The notes: generated by a model from the letters alone, not told the origin. 64,000 nucleotides of DNA from Pseudarthrobacter sp. Fe7 (GCA_024372495.1 CP099977.1:1-64000); one strand, 5' to 3'; positions 29,482 through 42,182 are shown, counted from the stretch's first letter. Numbers and translations: made by a program.

Positions 29482-31734
29482 ATGGGGCGCATGACCACCA
29501 CAGCAGCTGATCAAGCGTCCGTTCCCGGTCCCGGCCGGGACATCTCCGGCACCCCCTCCCGCGAAACCGCACCGGAACCCGTCGACGAAAATGTGTGGCT
29601 GGAGGACATCTACGGCGAGGAACAACTCGCGTGGGTCAAGGAGCAAAACTCCCGTACCGAGGACCTCCTGGAGGACGGCGGCTACACGGAACTGGAAGCC
29701 GGAATCCTGGAGGTACTGGACTCGACGGACCGGATCGCCATGGTGGGCAAGCGCGGTGACTGGTACTACAACTTCTGGAAGGACCAGCAGAACCCCAAGG
29801 GCCTTTGGCGGCGCACCACCTGGGAGAGCTACTGCACCGATTCCCCCGAATGGGACGTCCTGCTGGACGTAGATGCCCTCGCGGAGGCCGAGGGCGAAGA
29901 GTGGGTGTTCCACGGCGCCACGTTCCTGCGCCCAGCCGGGAGTGAGCCCTACCGGCTGGCGCTGCTTGCCCTCTCCCCCGACGGCGGCGACGCGAACCGG
30001 TACCGCGAGTTCGACGTCGAGGCACGCGGCTTCGTGGATCCGGCGGAGGGAGGTTTCGACCTGCCGACGGCCAAAGGCAACGTGTCGTGGCTGGACGCGG
30101 ACACCCTGCTGGTTGCCTCCACCGCGGATGGCCTGCCCAAGACGGCGTCCTCGTACGCCCGGACCGCGGTGACCCTCAAGCGCGGCGATTCCCTGGCCGG
30201 CGCTCCGCGCCTTTTCGAGGTGCCGGAGGACCATATGATGGCCATCGCGGCGCACGATTCCACCCCGGCTTTGAGCGCACCTTCGCGGTGGACTACATCG
30301 ACTTCTTCAACCGCACCAACCTGGTGCTGCGGGGCCGCGAGTGGGTGCCGATCGACGTGCCCACGGACGTCAACGTGAGCGCCCACCGCGAATGGCTGCT
30401 CTTCCGTCCCCAGCAGGACTGGACCGTGGATGGCACCACCTACCCTTCCGGCGCCCTGCTTGCCGCCAACTTCGAGGACTACCTCGCCGGCAGCCGCACC
30501 CTCACGGTCCTGTTCACCCCCGATGCGCACACCTCCCTGCAGTCCTGGAGCCTGGACCCGGACCTTCCTCCTGCTCAACCTGCTCAAGGACGTCTCCGCC
30601 GAAATCCGCGTGCTGGACCCGTCCCGGGCTTCCGGGGGTGCGGACGGCGGCTGGGCGGCCACCCTCCTGGACGCCTGCCCGCCGCTGCATGACGTGAACG
30701 CCTACGCCGTGGACGATGAGGACGAGGCACCGGCTGACGGCGGCGCGGGAGATGACTTCTGGCTCATCGCCACCGGATTCACCACTCCTACCACCCTGAA
30801 GCGCGGCACCTTGGAAGCCGGCGGCTCCGGAACGTCCGGCGTGGTGAGCCGGCATTCGACCATCAAGACCTCGCCGTCGTTCTTCGCCGAGGGCGACTAT
30901 GAGGTGGAGCAGCACTTTGCCGTGTCCGACGACGGCACCCGGGTCCCGTACTTCCAGGTGGCTCCGCGCGGGCTGGCTTTGGACGGGCAGAACCCCACCC
31001 AACTGTCCGGCTACGGCGGGTTTGAGGTTTCCCGGACGCCCGCCTACAGCGGCGCTGTCGGCAGGGCGTGGCTGGAGCGGCGGACAACGCTCTCGGACGG
31101 CAGCGACGGGAAGGCGCCCCACTCGCGCGGCGGGGTGTACGTGGTGGCGAACATCCGCGGCGGCGGCGAATACGGACCGGCCTGGCACCGGGCCGCGCTG
31201 AAGGAAAACCGGCACCGCGCCTACGAGGACTTCGCCGCGGTGGCCCGCGATCTCATCTCGCGCGGCGTCACCTCGCCGCGAAGGCTGGGGTGCGTGGGCG
31301 GCTCCAACGGCGGCCTCCTGGTGGGAAATATGCTCACCCGGTATCCGGAACTGTTCCGCGCCGTCTCCTGCGGGGTGCCCCTTCTGGACATGCGCCGCTA
31401 CACCAAACTCTCCGCCGGGCACTCGTGGATTGCCGAGTACGGGGACCCGGACGTTCCCGAAGAGTGGGAGTACATCAGGACCTTCTCTCCGTACCACCTG
31501 CTCAAGGACGCCGTGGAGTATCCTGAGACGTTCATCTGGACGGCGACGTCGGATGACCGGGTGGGCCCCGTGCAGGCGCGGAAGATGGCGGCCCGGATGC
31601 TGGCCATGGGCATCCCGAACGTGTGGTTCCACGAAGCCCTGGAAGGTGGCCACGCCGGCGCCTCCGACAACCGTCAGGCCGCTGCGCTGCAGGCACGCAG
31701 CCAGCACTTCCTGTGGAAAGCCCTGGCAGGCTGA
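29482..31734 (+). CDS. S9 prolyl oligopeptidase-family peptidase, two compensating frame breaks
   Basis: The ATG at 29482 is preceded by GGAGG (29466-29470); an ATG at 29491 is an alternative. The N-terminal part (VWLEDIYGEEQLAWVKEQN onward) forms the propeller domain of S9A peptidases. The catalytic domain has VANIRGGGEYGPAWH, the nucleophile in GCVGGSNGGLLVGNML, the Asp in TATSDDRVGP and the His in EALEGGHAG. A lost C at 30263-30266 (restores HDSTPGFERTFAVDYIDFFN) and an extra base at AGCCTG 30549-30554 (restores QSWSWTRTFLLLNLLKD) cancel, giving 750 aa. The enzyme cleaves short peptides, probably in the cytosol because no signal is seen. Confidence 0.88.
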
Positions 31735-31739
31735 GCGCT

Positions 31740-32264
31740 TTGGGTTTTGAGCTGACAGTCCGTCGGGCCGGTCGCGCCGACGTGGAGCGGCTGGCCCGGG
31801 TGCATGTCCGCTGCTGGCAGGAGACCTACCGGGGGATGTTGTCCGGTGGCTTCCTCGCTGCCGTGGATCCGGCGGACCGGCGGCGGCTGTGGCGGCACCT
31901 GCTGGACCGCCCGGACCCCGCCGAGGCATGGGTGGCGTGCGACGGCGGGACGGTGGTGGGGTTTGCGGGTTCCCGCCGGCTGCCTGCGCCCGGTTCCCCC
32001 GAAGGGCACCCGCCGCCGGCCTCCGGGGACCTGGAGTTGTGGGGGTTGTACCTGCTGGCCTCGCACCAGGGCCTTGGCCTGGGCGGCCGGCTGCTCAACG
32101 CAGCCATCGGCACCCATGCGGCGAGCCTCTGGGTGGCGGCCGGCAACAGCCGGGCCATCGGTTTCTACCGCCGCTACGGCTTCGAACCCGACGGCGCCGA
32201 GGACGTCCTGAGTCAATGGGAGGACTTGCCGGAAATCCGGATGGTCCGCCCGGCGCAGCGCTGA
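31740..32264 (+). CDS. GNAT family N-acetyltransferase
   Basis: The likely start is TTG at 31740, five bases after the peptidase stop; GTG codons upstream would overlap it. The product (about 174 aa) has an N-terminal RRAGRADVERLARVHVRCWQ helix, the acetyl-CoA motif A ELWGLYLLASHQGLGLGGRL with the QGxGxG loop, and motif B AGNSRAIGFYRRYGFEPDG. The substrate is unknown. It is probably co-transcribed with the peptidase. Confidence 0.8.
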   Translation: MGFELTVRRAGRADVERLARVHVRCWQETYRGMLSGGFLAAVDPADRRRLWRHLLDRPDPAEAWVACDGGTVVGFAGSRRLPAPGSPEGHPPPASGDLELWGLYLLASHQGLGLGGRLLNAAIGTHAASLWVAAGNSRAIGFYRRYGFEPDGAEDVLSQWEDLPEIRMVRPAQR

Positions 32265-32318
32265 CCGCGAGGCACCGGGACCCCGCCTGCCGGACTGAAG
32301 GCGTTGGCGGGCACCGTT

Positions 32319-32348
32319 TTGCACTGCATGGCCGGATCTGCGTATCCT
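32319..32348 (+). promoter_or_regulatory. Probable promoter of tRNA-Ser(GCT)
   Basis: TTGCAC at 32319-32324 and TATCCT at 32343-32348 are 18 bp apart and end 22 bp before the tRNA gene, a good match to a housekeeping promoter. Confidence 0.55.
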
Positions 32349-32370
32349 TGGTGGGCTAGTAATAGCAACT

Positions 32371-32459
32371 GGAGACGTGCCAGAGCGGCCGAATGGACTT
32401 CACTGCTAATGAAGGGTCGGGGTTAAACTCGACCGGGGGTTCAAATCCCCCCGTCTCCG
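32371..32459 (+). tRNA. tRNA-Ser (anticodon GCT)
   Basis: The acceptor stem GGAGACG/CGTCTCC, a long class II variable arm, the anticodon loop CTGCTAA (GCT at 32405-32407) and the T-loop TTCAAAT are all present. No CCA is encoded. Confidence 0.95.
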
Positions 32460-32464
32460 CGTTT

Positions 32465-32492
32465 GGCCCCGGTCTTTGGACCGGGGCCTTTT
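32465..32492 (+). terminator. Terminator after tRNA-Ser(GCT)
   Basis: GGCCCCGGTC (32465-32474) pairs with GACCGGGGCC (32479-32488) across a 4-nt loop and is followed by TTTT. Confidence 0.85.
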
Positions 32493-32576
32493 GCGTTCCC
32501 GGGAACCCTCTGGAACGCGCTGTCCGCCCAACGGACGCCCCGGGCGCAGGGCGACCCGCGGTGGCAGGATAAGCGC

Positions 32577-34172
32577 ATGGCGTCACGCAGCAACCCAGAC
32601 AACCCGGTCGGCGCCCGTACGGCATGGAATCCGCGCCTGGCACTCCTGGTGGCGGCAACATTCTTCATGGAATTCCTGGACGGCACGGTACTCACAACGG
32701 CCATTCCGAGCATTTCCGCGGACTTCGCTATTCCCGCCGCCGACGTTAACATCACCATGACCGCCTACCTCCTGACGGTGGCCATCGGCATTCCCATCAG
32801 CGGCTGGCTGGCGGAACGGTTTGGTGCCAGGCGGATCTTCTGCACGGCCATCGCGGTATTCACCCTCGCGTCCCTGGCCTGCGCCCTCAGCCAGGACCTG
32901 ACCACGTTGACCCTGAGCCGCATCGCCCAAGGTGCCGGGGGCGCCATGATGGTTCCGGTGGGAACCCTGGTGGTCCTGCGCGGCACCCCAAAGTCCGAGC
33001 TGCTGCGTGCCACCGCGTTCCTGGTGTGGCCCGGGCTTCTGGCACCGGTACTCGCCCCGCTTGTGGGCGGGGCACTCACAACGTATCTGTCGTGGCACTG
33101 GATCTTCCTGGTCAACCTTCCGCTCGGCATTGCCGCATTTGTGGCCTCCCTGCGGCTGGTTCCGGTGGCACCTGGAGACCCCGGCCGCCGGCTGGACTGG
33201 CCCGGGATGGCCATGACCACGGTTGGGGTGGGTTCGCTGGTGGCCGGCCTGGAGCCGCCAGCAGCCACCCTGAACTGCCTTGGGCCGGAATCAGCGCTGC
33301 TGCCGGGGTTGCAGCACTGGCCGGCGCCGTCCTTTGGATGCGCCGGACTCCCCATCCGCTGTTCAACCTGCAGGTCTTCCGGACCAGGACCTTCCGGGCC
33401 ATGGCCACCGGCGGATTCGTATACCGGGTTACCATCAGTTCGGTCCCGTTCCTGCTGCCGCTGATGTTCCAGGCGGGGTTCGGCTGGTCACCGCTGCACG
33501 CCGGCGCCCTGGTGGCAGCAGTGTTCATCGGAAACATCGGGATCAAGCCGGCCACCACCCCGCTGATCAGGAGGTTTGGCTTCAAGGTCATGCTGGTGTT
33601 CGCCTCGCTGGCATCAGCTGTCACCTTCGCCCTTTGTGCGTTCCTCACGCCTGAAACCCCTGAGGCATTGATGGTGGTGCTGCTGGTGTGCAGCGGCGCC
33701 TTCCGGTCCATCGGCTTTTCGGCCTACGCATCGGTACAGTACGCAGATATTCCGCCGGCACAGCTGACCTCAGCCAACACTGTTTCCGCCACGCTGGTGC
33801 AGGCTCGGGACAGGTTCAGGCATTGCAATCGCTGCCCTGCTGATCCGGATCTTCGACAGCCTGGCTGCCGCTCCCCAGGATACGGCCGCGCCTTTCCGGG
33901 GTGCATTCCTGGCGATGGCCGTCCTGATGCTGGCGAGCACCGTGGACAGCATCCTGCTCCCCCGGCACGCCGGAGCGTCTGTGAGCCAGCGCGGACACGG
34001 CAAGGCCCAGCCCGCCAAGCCCGCCTCTGCCCATGCCCCTGCCAACGAGGCCGCCTCTGCCGCGGCCAGCCGGCCCACGGTCAGCCGGCCTGCGGTCAGC
34101 CGGCCTGAGCCAGGACCAGCGGAAGCACCGCACCCGCCCCGGCCTGCCGAAGGGCGCGCCCCGCGACGGTGA
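32577..34172 (+). CDS. MFS drug/solute transporter (DHA2-like), two compensating frame breaks
   Basis: The ATG at 32577 starts MASRSNPDNPVGARTAWNPR, followed by FFMEFLDGTVLTTAIPSIS (the D1 motif of the 14-segment DHA2 group), GWLAERFGARRIF (motif A) and SRIAQGAGGAMMVPVGTLVV (motif C region). One base seems missing near 33275-33280 (the best repair restores a Trp-rich link into WAGISAAAGVAALAGAV), and one is extra in CAGGCT at 33800-33805 (restores LVQLGTGSGIAIAALLIRIF). The corrected length is 531 aa. The last 60 residues are an Ala/Pro/Ser-rich tail that overlaps the end of recQ on the other strand by 77 bp, so the true stop may be earlier. Confidence 0.75.
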
Positions 34173-36303
34173 GGGTCCACCGGCTGTCCGTGAGGTCATC
34201 GACCAGCATCACCGCCTGGCCCTGGACAGACTGCAGTGCGGCTTCAAGCTCAGGGCCCACCACCAGCCGGTCCCATACCCCCGCCAGCCGGTAGGCGCTG
34301 TTGCCGCCGCGGCCACCGGTGGGACCGCCGTGGGCCAGCTGCAGGCTCGCCGAGGTAGGGGATGCGCCCGATATCGGAGACTCCCCGGGCAAGGGAGCCC
34401 ACCAGCTGCGGCTTGCTGCGGGACGGCATACCCACAATGGCCGCGGGTCTGCCTGCACCGCTCCATCCCGGGTTCCGGCCATCACCGGTACCCCATTCAC
34501 GCAGAACCTGCACGCACGCCTGAAGCATTCCCGGATCCACCGGACGGTCCTCCGCTCCGGCGGCAAACAGTTCCCGCAGGGCACCGCCCCACCCCAGGTC
34601 CGTCAGCCGGGCCAGGACCCGTCCTTCCGAGAGGCCATCGCCCGGTTTGAGTTTCCCTTTCACCGGAACCCCCAGACGGTCCATCCCGCTGGGCCACTGA
34701 AGCCGCGGTTCCAGGACGCCGCCTGCCCGGCTCAGGGTCTGGTTGGCCGCCGCCGTGGCGTCGGCCGCCACGTCCGCCGGGAACCACCGGCCGGCACAGT
34801 TGTCGCACCGGCCGCAGGGACGGGCCGTCTCGTCGTCCAATACCGAGGTGATGTACTCCATCCGGCAGCCCGCAGTGTCCTGGTAGATCACCATCGAGTC
34901 CTGCTCGTCCACGCGGGCCTCGGCGATGCGGCTGTACCGCTCAGCGTCATAAACCCAGGGCTGGCCCGTGGAGCGCCAGCCTCCGCCGACCCGCTCCACA
35001 GCCCCGTCCACGGACAGGACCTTCAGCAGCAGCTCAAGCGGTGTCCGGCGGAGATCCACCCGGGCTTCCAGCGCCACCGTTGACAGCGCAGTTCCTGCCT
35101 CGGCCAGGGCCGTCAACACGGCAGCGGCCTTCTCCTCGGACGGCATGGACGCGGTGGCGAAGTACTGCCAGATCTCACGGTCCTCGGAGCCGGGAAGCAG
35201 CAGGACGTCGGCGTTCGCAGCGCCACGGCCGGCGCGGCCCACCTGCTGGTAGTAGGCCACGGGCGAGGACGGTGCGCCAAGGTGGACCACGAAACCAAGA
35301 TCTGGCTTATCGAACCCCATTCCCAGGGCGGATGTGGCCACCAGCGCCTTGACCTGGTTGTCCTTCAACAGTTGTTCGGCCCGCTCACGGTCCGCAGGAT
35401 CGGTCCGTCCTGTGTAGGCGAGCACAGTGTGGCCTGCCTCCGCGAGCAGCCTGGCGGTGTCCTCCGCAGCGGAAACCGTGAGGGTGTAGATGATGCCGCT
35501 GCCGGGGAGGTCTGCCAGGTGGGTCAGCAGCCACCCCAGCCGCTCCTTGGAGTTGGGCAGCGCAAGGACGCCGAGCCGCAGCGAGTCGCGGCCCAGGGAA
35601 CCCCGGATGGTCAGGACTCCGTCGCCGAGCCTGCTCCTCGATGTCATGTACCACCCGCGAGTTGGCCGTGGCCGTGGTGGCCAGGACCGGAACCGTGTCT
35701 GGAAGGCGGGTGATGAGGTCCGCGATCCTGCGGTAGTCGGGGCGGAAATCGTGGCCCCAGTCCGAAATGCAGTGGGCTTCATCGATCACCAGGAGCCCGG
35801 TTCGGCGCAGAAGCTCGGGCAGCTGGGTTTCCCGGAACGCGGGGTTGGTGAGCCGTTCCGGGGATACCAGGAGGACGTCCACCTCATCGGCGGCGAGCCT
35901 GCTCACGGACTGTGTCCCACTCCGGCTGGTTGGCGGAGTTGATGGCGACGGCGCGCACCCCGGCCCGGGCGGCGGCAGCCACCTGGTCCCGCATCAGGGC
36001 AAGCAGCGGCGAGACGATCAGAGTGGGACCGGCTCCCCGGCGGCGCAACAGCAGGGAGGCCACGAAATACACCGCGGATTTGCCCCAACCGGTGCGCTGG
36101 ACCACCAAGGCGCGGCGCCCGCCGTCGACCAATGCTTCGATGGCCTCAAACTGCCCGTCATGGAAGACGGCGCCCGCGTGGCCCACCAGGCCGCGCAGGA
36201 CCTCAAGCGCCTCGGCATGCGTGGCGGCGCCGGGCGCGTCCGGACCTGCCGAACCTGCATCTGCTGGAGCTGGAACTGTGGAAGCGTACTGGTTATTGGC
36301 CAT
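34096..36303 (-). CDS. recQ: RecQ-family DNA helicase with phosphoribosyltransferase-like tail, three frame breaks
   Basis: The helicase begins MANNQYASTVPAPADAGSAG. Helicase motifs are QRTGWGKSAVYFVASLLL (Walker A), LVSPERL, LLVIDEAHCISDWGHDFRPD (DEAH-like motif II), VLATTATAN (motif III), LVATSALGMGFDKPDL (V) and YYQQVGRAGRG (VI). A zinc-binding part CRMEYI...CGRCDNC follows. The C-terminal VMLVDDLTDSRWTLTVAGRA is a PRPP-binding loop as in phosphoribosyltransferases. Extra bases at AGCCTG 35896-35901, AGCCTG 35628-35633 and CAGGCT 34342-34347 break it; corrected length 734 aa. Such RecQ-PRT fusions are known in actinobacteria; the role of the tail is unclear. Confidence 0.88.
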
Positions 36304-36454
36304 TGATTCAGTATCCCAGCACCCTCCGACACCCCGCACAGCGTCGTGCCGCCATGTGGAAACCGTCCCAGGACCGCTGCAAAGCCGGGGCTGTTACGAA
36401 AGTGCTCCCGCAAACCACCTTGGCCACATGCGCCGCACACGTAAGATAAAGCCC

Positions 36455-37876
36455 GTGACTAGCGAACAGACAACGACATTTGATCTCTCGGCATCCTTCA
36501 AGGCCTACGACGTCCGTGGGATTGTGGGCGAGTCGATCACCGCCGAAATCGTCGAAGCCGTGGGAGCCGCGTTCGTGGATGTCCTGCAGGCTCGAAGGCC
36601 AGACCATCGTGGTGGGTGGCGACATGCGTCCCTCCTCCCCCGAGTTCACCAAGGCCTTCGCCAAGGGTGCGGCAACCCGCGGAGCCAACGTCGAGCCTGC
36701 TGGACCTGATCTCCACCGATGAGTTGTACTTCGCCTGCGGTTTCCTCAACCGCGCCGGCGCCACCTTCACCGCCAGCCACAACCCGGCCGCATACAACGG
36801 CATCAAGATGGCCAAGGCAGGCGCCGTCCCCATCTCCTCCGAATCCGGCCTCAAGGAGATCCAGGCCCTCTCGGAGCAGTACCTGAATGCCGGTTCCATT
36901 CCCGCTTCCGGCACCCGCGGGCTTATCAGCGTCCGCGACGTGCTCAAGGACTACTCCGAGTACCTCCGCAAGCTCGTTGACCTCTCGGCCTCCCGCCCGC
37001 TGAAGGTGGTGGTTGACGCCGGCAACGGCATGGCCGGCCTGACCACCCCGGCCGTCCTGGGTGACACGCTGCTGCCCAGGCTGCCGTTCGACATCGTTCC
37101 CCTGTACTTCGAGCCTGGATGGTTCCTTCCCCAACCACCCGGCCAACCCGCTCGAGCCGGAAAACCTCCGCGACCTCCAAGCCACAGTCATCGAACACGG
37201 CGCCGACATCGGGTTGGCCTTCGACGGCGACGCCGACCGTTGCTTCGTCGTTGACGAGAAGGGCGAACCCGTGTCGCCGTCGGCCATTACCGGCATGGTG
37301 GCCCGCCGCGAGATCGCCCGCGCCAAGGCCCAGGGCGAGGAGACGCCCAGCATCATCCACAATCTGCTCACCTCCCGCGCCGTGGCCGAACTTGTAGAGC
37401 ACGACGGCGGACGCGCCGTCCGCACGCGGGTGGGCCACTCCTTCATCAAGGCAGTCATGGCCAAGGAAGGCGCCGTATTCGGCGGCGAGCACTCCGCCCA
37501 CTTCTACTTCCGCGACTTCTGGAACGCCGACACCGGCATGCTCGCTGCCATGCATGTCCTGGCAGCCCTGGGCGAGCAGGACGGCCCACTCTCTGAACTG
37601 GCACGCGAATACGAGCCCTACGTCAGCTCCGGCGAGATCAACTCCGAGGTGGAGGACAAGCCGGCAGCGGTGGAGCGGGTGCGCCAGGCGTTCGCGGATG
37701 AGGACCTCACCATCGACAACCTGGACGGCAGCACGTTCACGGCCAACGATGGCAGCTACTGGTTCAATCTGCGCCCATCCAACACTGAACCGTTCCTGCG
37801 GCTCAACGCCGAGGCAACGGACCGCGCCACCATGGAACGCATCCGCGACCGCGTCCTGTCCCTGGTCCGGGCCTAG
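36455..37876 (+). CDS. manB: Phosphomannomutase/phosphoglucomutase, three frame breaks
   Basis: The GTG at 36455 starts MTSEQTTTFDLSASFKAYDV (with RGIVGE), the N-terminal signature. The active serine lies in TFTASHNPAAYNGIK, the metal loop is AFDGDADRCFVVDEKG, the sugar-binding loop is GGEHSAHFYF and the phosphate-binding loop is LRPSNTEPFLRLN. Extra bases lie in CAGGCT 36587-36592 (restores VDVLQLEGQTIVVGGDMRPS), AGCCTG 36694-36699 (restores GANVELLDLISTDELYFACG) and AGCCTG 37112-37117 (restores LYFELDGSFPNHPANPLEP). The corrected 472 aa is the normal family length. It interconverts hexose-6- and 1-phosphates for wall polymer and glycan precursor supply. Confidence 0.92.
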
Positions 37877-37882
37877 CACCGG

Positions 37883-38381
37883 ATGACTGACCATACCGGA
37901 CAGGCAGCGGACGGACGCAGCGGGCAGGAGAGCTGGCGTGATTCCGTCTCTGAGGCCACGGCAACTGACCTGGAAAACCTCCTGGGCACAGGCGTCAGCG
38001 CCGCCCAGGAGCAGCTTCAGCGCAACGGCGGCTTCCTGCCCTTTGCCCTGACCGTCCAGAACGACGGCGAGGTGCGGCTGGTTGCCGTCTCCCCGGATGA
38101 CGTCGGCGGAGGCAGCGATGCGGACTTCGACGCCGATGCCATGATCCGGGACCTGCAGGCCCTCCTCCGCCAGAACCGCGACGACTTCCGCGCCGCCGCC
38201 GTGGTCTGCGACATCCTGCTGGTGGAGGAGGATTCGGACGCCATCCATGTGGCTGCCGAACACCGGGACGGCTCCCTTTTCGCGGCCGTGCTGCCCTATG
38301 CCGCCAACGCCACCACCCAGACCTGGGAATTCGGCGAGCCTGGACGCGGATGCCAGCGAGCCCACCATCTGGGTGGACTAG
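37883..38381 (+). CDS. Small acidic SseB-like hypothetical protein, frame broken
   Basis: The 165-aa protein starts MTDHTGQAADGRSGQESWRD six bases after the mutase. The middle reads NGGFLPFALTVQNDGEVRLV and NRDDFRAAAVVCDILLVEED, alternating strands and helices. The extra base in AGCCTG 38337-38342 hides the true ending TWEFGELDADASEPTIWVD. It is acidic and cytosolic. The fold could be SseB-like but I cannot assign a function. The position suggests co-transcription with the mutase and the NsrR gene. Confidence 0.6.
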
Positions 38382-38396
38382 ACCGGACCAGCAGCC

Positions 38397-38846
38397 ATGA
38401 AGATTAACGCCTTCGCTGACGTCAGCCTGCGCGCACTCATGGTGCTCGCAGCGGTTCCGGACGGCACGCTCCTCACCACCCAAAGCATCGCGGACTCGGT
38501 GGGGACTCCCTACAACCACGTCAGCAAGGCCATGGCGAGGCTGCGGAGTATGGGGCTGATTGAGGTTGTCCGCGGCCGCTCCGGCGGTTCGCGGCTCAGC
38601 CACGCGGGGCGGATCGCCACCGTGGGCCAGATCCTTCGGCAGCTTGATACCCGCACCGATCCGGCCGACTGCGTGGCACCGGGAGGCAGCTGCCCCCTGA
38701 TCAACGAGTGCAAACTCAGGGGCGCCCTGGCCCGCGCCCGCGAGGCCTTTTACGCTGAACTGGATTCCGTGGTCATCGCGGACCTCCCGCAGGCCCGGCA
38801 AATGGCGCCGGTCTTCCAGATGATCGGCCTCCGCCCGGGGCTTTAG
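38397..38846 (+). CDS. nsrR: Rrf2-family nitric oxide sensor NsrR
   Basis: The 149-aa product has the Rrf2 winged helix (MKINAFADVSLRALMVLAAV, IADSVGTPYNHVSKAMARL, VVRGRSGGSRLS) and three cysteines in DCVAPGGSCPLINEC, the spacing that binds the iron-sulfur cluster in actinobacterial NsrR. NsrR represses NO-detoxification genes until NO attacks the cluster. The flavohemoprotein gene follows directly, which supports the assignment. The frame is intact. Confidence 0.9.
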   Translation: MKINAFADVSLRALMVLAAVPDGTLLTTQSIADSVGTPYNHVSKAMARLRSMGLIEVVRGRSGGSRLSHAGRIATVGQILRQLDTRTDPADCVAPGGSCPLINECKLRGALARAREAFYAELDSVVIADLPQARQMAPVFQMIGLRPGL

Positions 38847-38880
38847 CCGGCCGCGTATCCAGGCGCGTGCTACCGGTTTG

Positions 38881-38934
38881 ATTTCAAACTTCTACAAGGT
38901 GTAGAACTTAGGCAGAAATACTTGTATTTGAAAT
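38881..38934 (+). promoter_or_regulatory. hmp promoter region with candidate NsrR operator
   Basis: TTCTACA (38890-38896) and TGTAGAA (38900-38906) form a perfect inverted repeat around AGG. Outside it ATTTCAAA (38881-38888) mirrors TTTGAAAT (38927-38934). The segment is strikingly AT-rich for this genome and lies just before hmp. NsrR control is inferred from position and symmetry. Confidence 0.6.
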
Positions 38935-38987
38935 ATGAGTTTTCATCCGGCCGGACGAAGGCCCCGGCCATAACCTCAGGAGTTCAG

Positions 38988-40149
38988 ATGCTCTCGGACA
39001 AGTCCCGCCCCGTCATTGAGGCCACCCTGCCGCTGGTCGGCTCCAGGATCGGATCCATCACCCCCAACTTTTACGGCCGCCTCTTCGCCGCACACCCCGA
39101 ACTGATGGATGGCCTGTTCAGCCGCTCCAACCAGCGCTCAGGCAACCAGCAGCAGGCCCTCGCCGGGAGCATCGCCGCTTTCGCCACCCACCTGGTGAAC
39201 AACCCGGGCACCCTGCCGGAAACCGTCCTTTCGCGCATCGCCCACCGCCACGCGTCCCTGGGCATCACCGAGCCGCAGTACCAGGTGGTCTACGAGCACC
39301 TGTTCGCAGCCATCGCCGAGGACCTGGCCGAGGTCATCACCCCCGAGATCGCCGAGGCCTGGACCGAGGTGTACTGGCTGATGGCGGATGCCCTGATCAA
39401 GCTGGAGAAGGGCCTCTACGCAGCCCAGGCGAATGACAAGATGTGGACGCCCTGGCGGGTGGCTGCCAAGGCGCCGGCGGGAACCGGTTCCATGACCTTC
39501 ACCCTTGAGCCCGCCGACGACACCCCCGTCACCCCGGCCCTCGCCGGCCAGTACATCAGCGTCAAGGTGGCCGTCGCAGATGGGCTCCGCCAGGTCCGGC
39601 AGTACTCCCTCTCCGGCGATGCCGGCACCAGCCGCACCTTCACCACCAAGCTCGACGACGGCGGCGAAGTCTCCCCCGTCCTGCACAATACTGTCCAGGT
39701 GGGCGACGTCGTCGATATTTCCAACCCCTATGGCGAAATCACGCTGAAGGAGAGCGACGGCCCGGTGGTCCTGGCCTCGGCAGGCATCGGCTGCACCCCC
39801 ACCGCCTCCATCCTGCGTTCCCTCGCCGAATCCGGCTCCGACCGCCAGGTCCTGGTGCTGCACGCGGAAAGCACCCTGGACAGCTGGGCCCTGCGCAGCC
39901 AGATGACGGACGACGTCGAACGCCTTGACGGGGCCGAACTGCAGGCTCTGGCTGGAGAAGCCGGTGGATGGCGCCAAGGAAGGCTTCATGTCCCTGCGTG
40001 AAGTGGATCTTCCGGCCGACGCCTCGCTGTACCTCTGCGGGCCGCTGCCGTTCATGAAGAACATCCGCAACGAGGCCATCAATGCCGGCATCCCGGCCAC
40101 CAAGATCCACTACGAGGTCTTCGGCCCGGACATCTGGCTCGCCAGCTGA
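38988..40149 (+). CDS. hmp: Flavohemoprotein, nitric oxide dioxygenase, frame broken
   Basis: The ATG at 38988 follows CAGGAG (38977-38982). The globin domain (residues 1-140) has NFYGRLFAAHPELMDGLFSR and the proximal His in IAHRHASLGI. The reductase part has the FAD motif RQYSLSG, the NAD(P) motif ASAGIGCTPTASIL and YLCGPLPFMKNIRN, and ends EVFGPDIWLAS. The extra base in CAGGCT 39942-39947 breaks it near residue 318; removal restores GAELQLWLEKPVDGAKEGFM and 386 aa. Hmp oxidises NO to nitrate using O2 and NAD(P)H. Confidence 0.93.
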
Positions 40150-40167
40150 AATCCATTGCTCCCCACC

Positions 40168-40193
40168 GGCCCTTTTGACGGCTCAAAAGGGCC
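40168..40193 (+). terminator. Hairpin after hmp
   Basis: GGCCCTTTTGA (40168-40178) pairs with TCAAAAGGGCC (40183-40193) across four bases, 19 bp after the hmp stop. Confidence 0.6.
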
Positions 40194-40239
40194 GTCATGG
40201 AGCAATCGATGGGGTGGGCAACCTCCAAGCCGTTCCAAC

Positions 40240-40287
40240 ACGACGACGGCCCCGCACCTTTTCGAAAAGGTGCGGGGCCGTCGTCGT
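40240..40287. terminator. 48-bp perfect palindrome between convergent hmp and pckG
   Basis: Positions 40240-40287 equal their own reverse complement over all 48 bases: ACGACGACGGCCCCGCACC, then TTTTCGAAAA, then the mirror. It would fold into a hairpin of about 22 bp with a TCGA loop and probably ends both convergent transcripts. Confidence 0.75.
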
Positions 40288-40306
40288 ATGGAAGGTGGGG
40301 CGGCTG

Positions 40307-42139
<1,833 letters not shown>

Positions 42140-42182
42140 TGCAGTTCCCTTCCTCGGGTTCATCGGTGTGAGCTAAATGCTA

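Noticed and set aside
29056..30255. 399-codon minus-strand open frame spanning the FAD protein start and peptidase
   Set aside because: Only its last part is the FAD protein; the upstream half is antisense to the S9 peptidase propeller.
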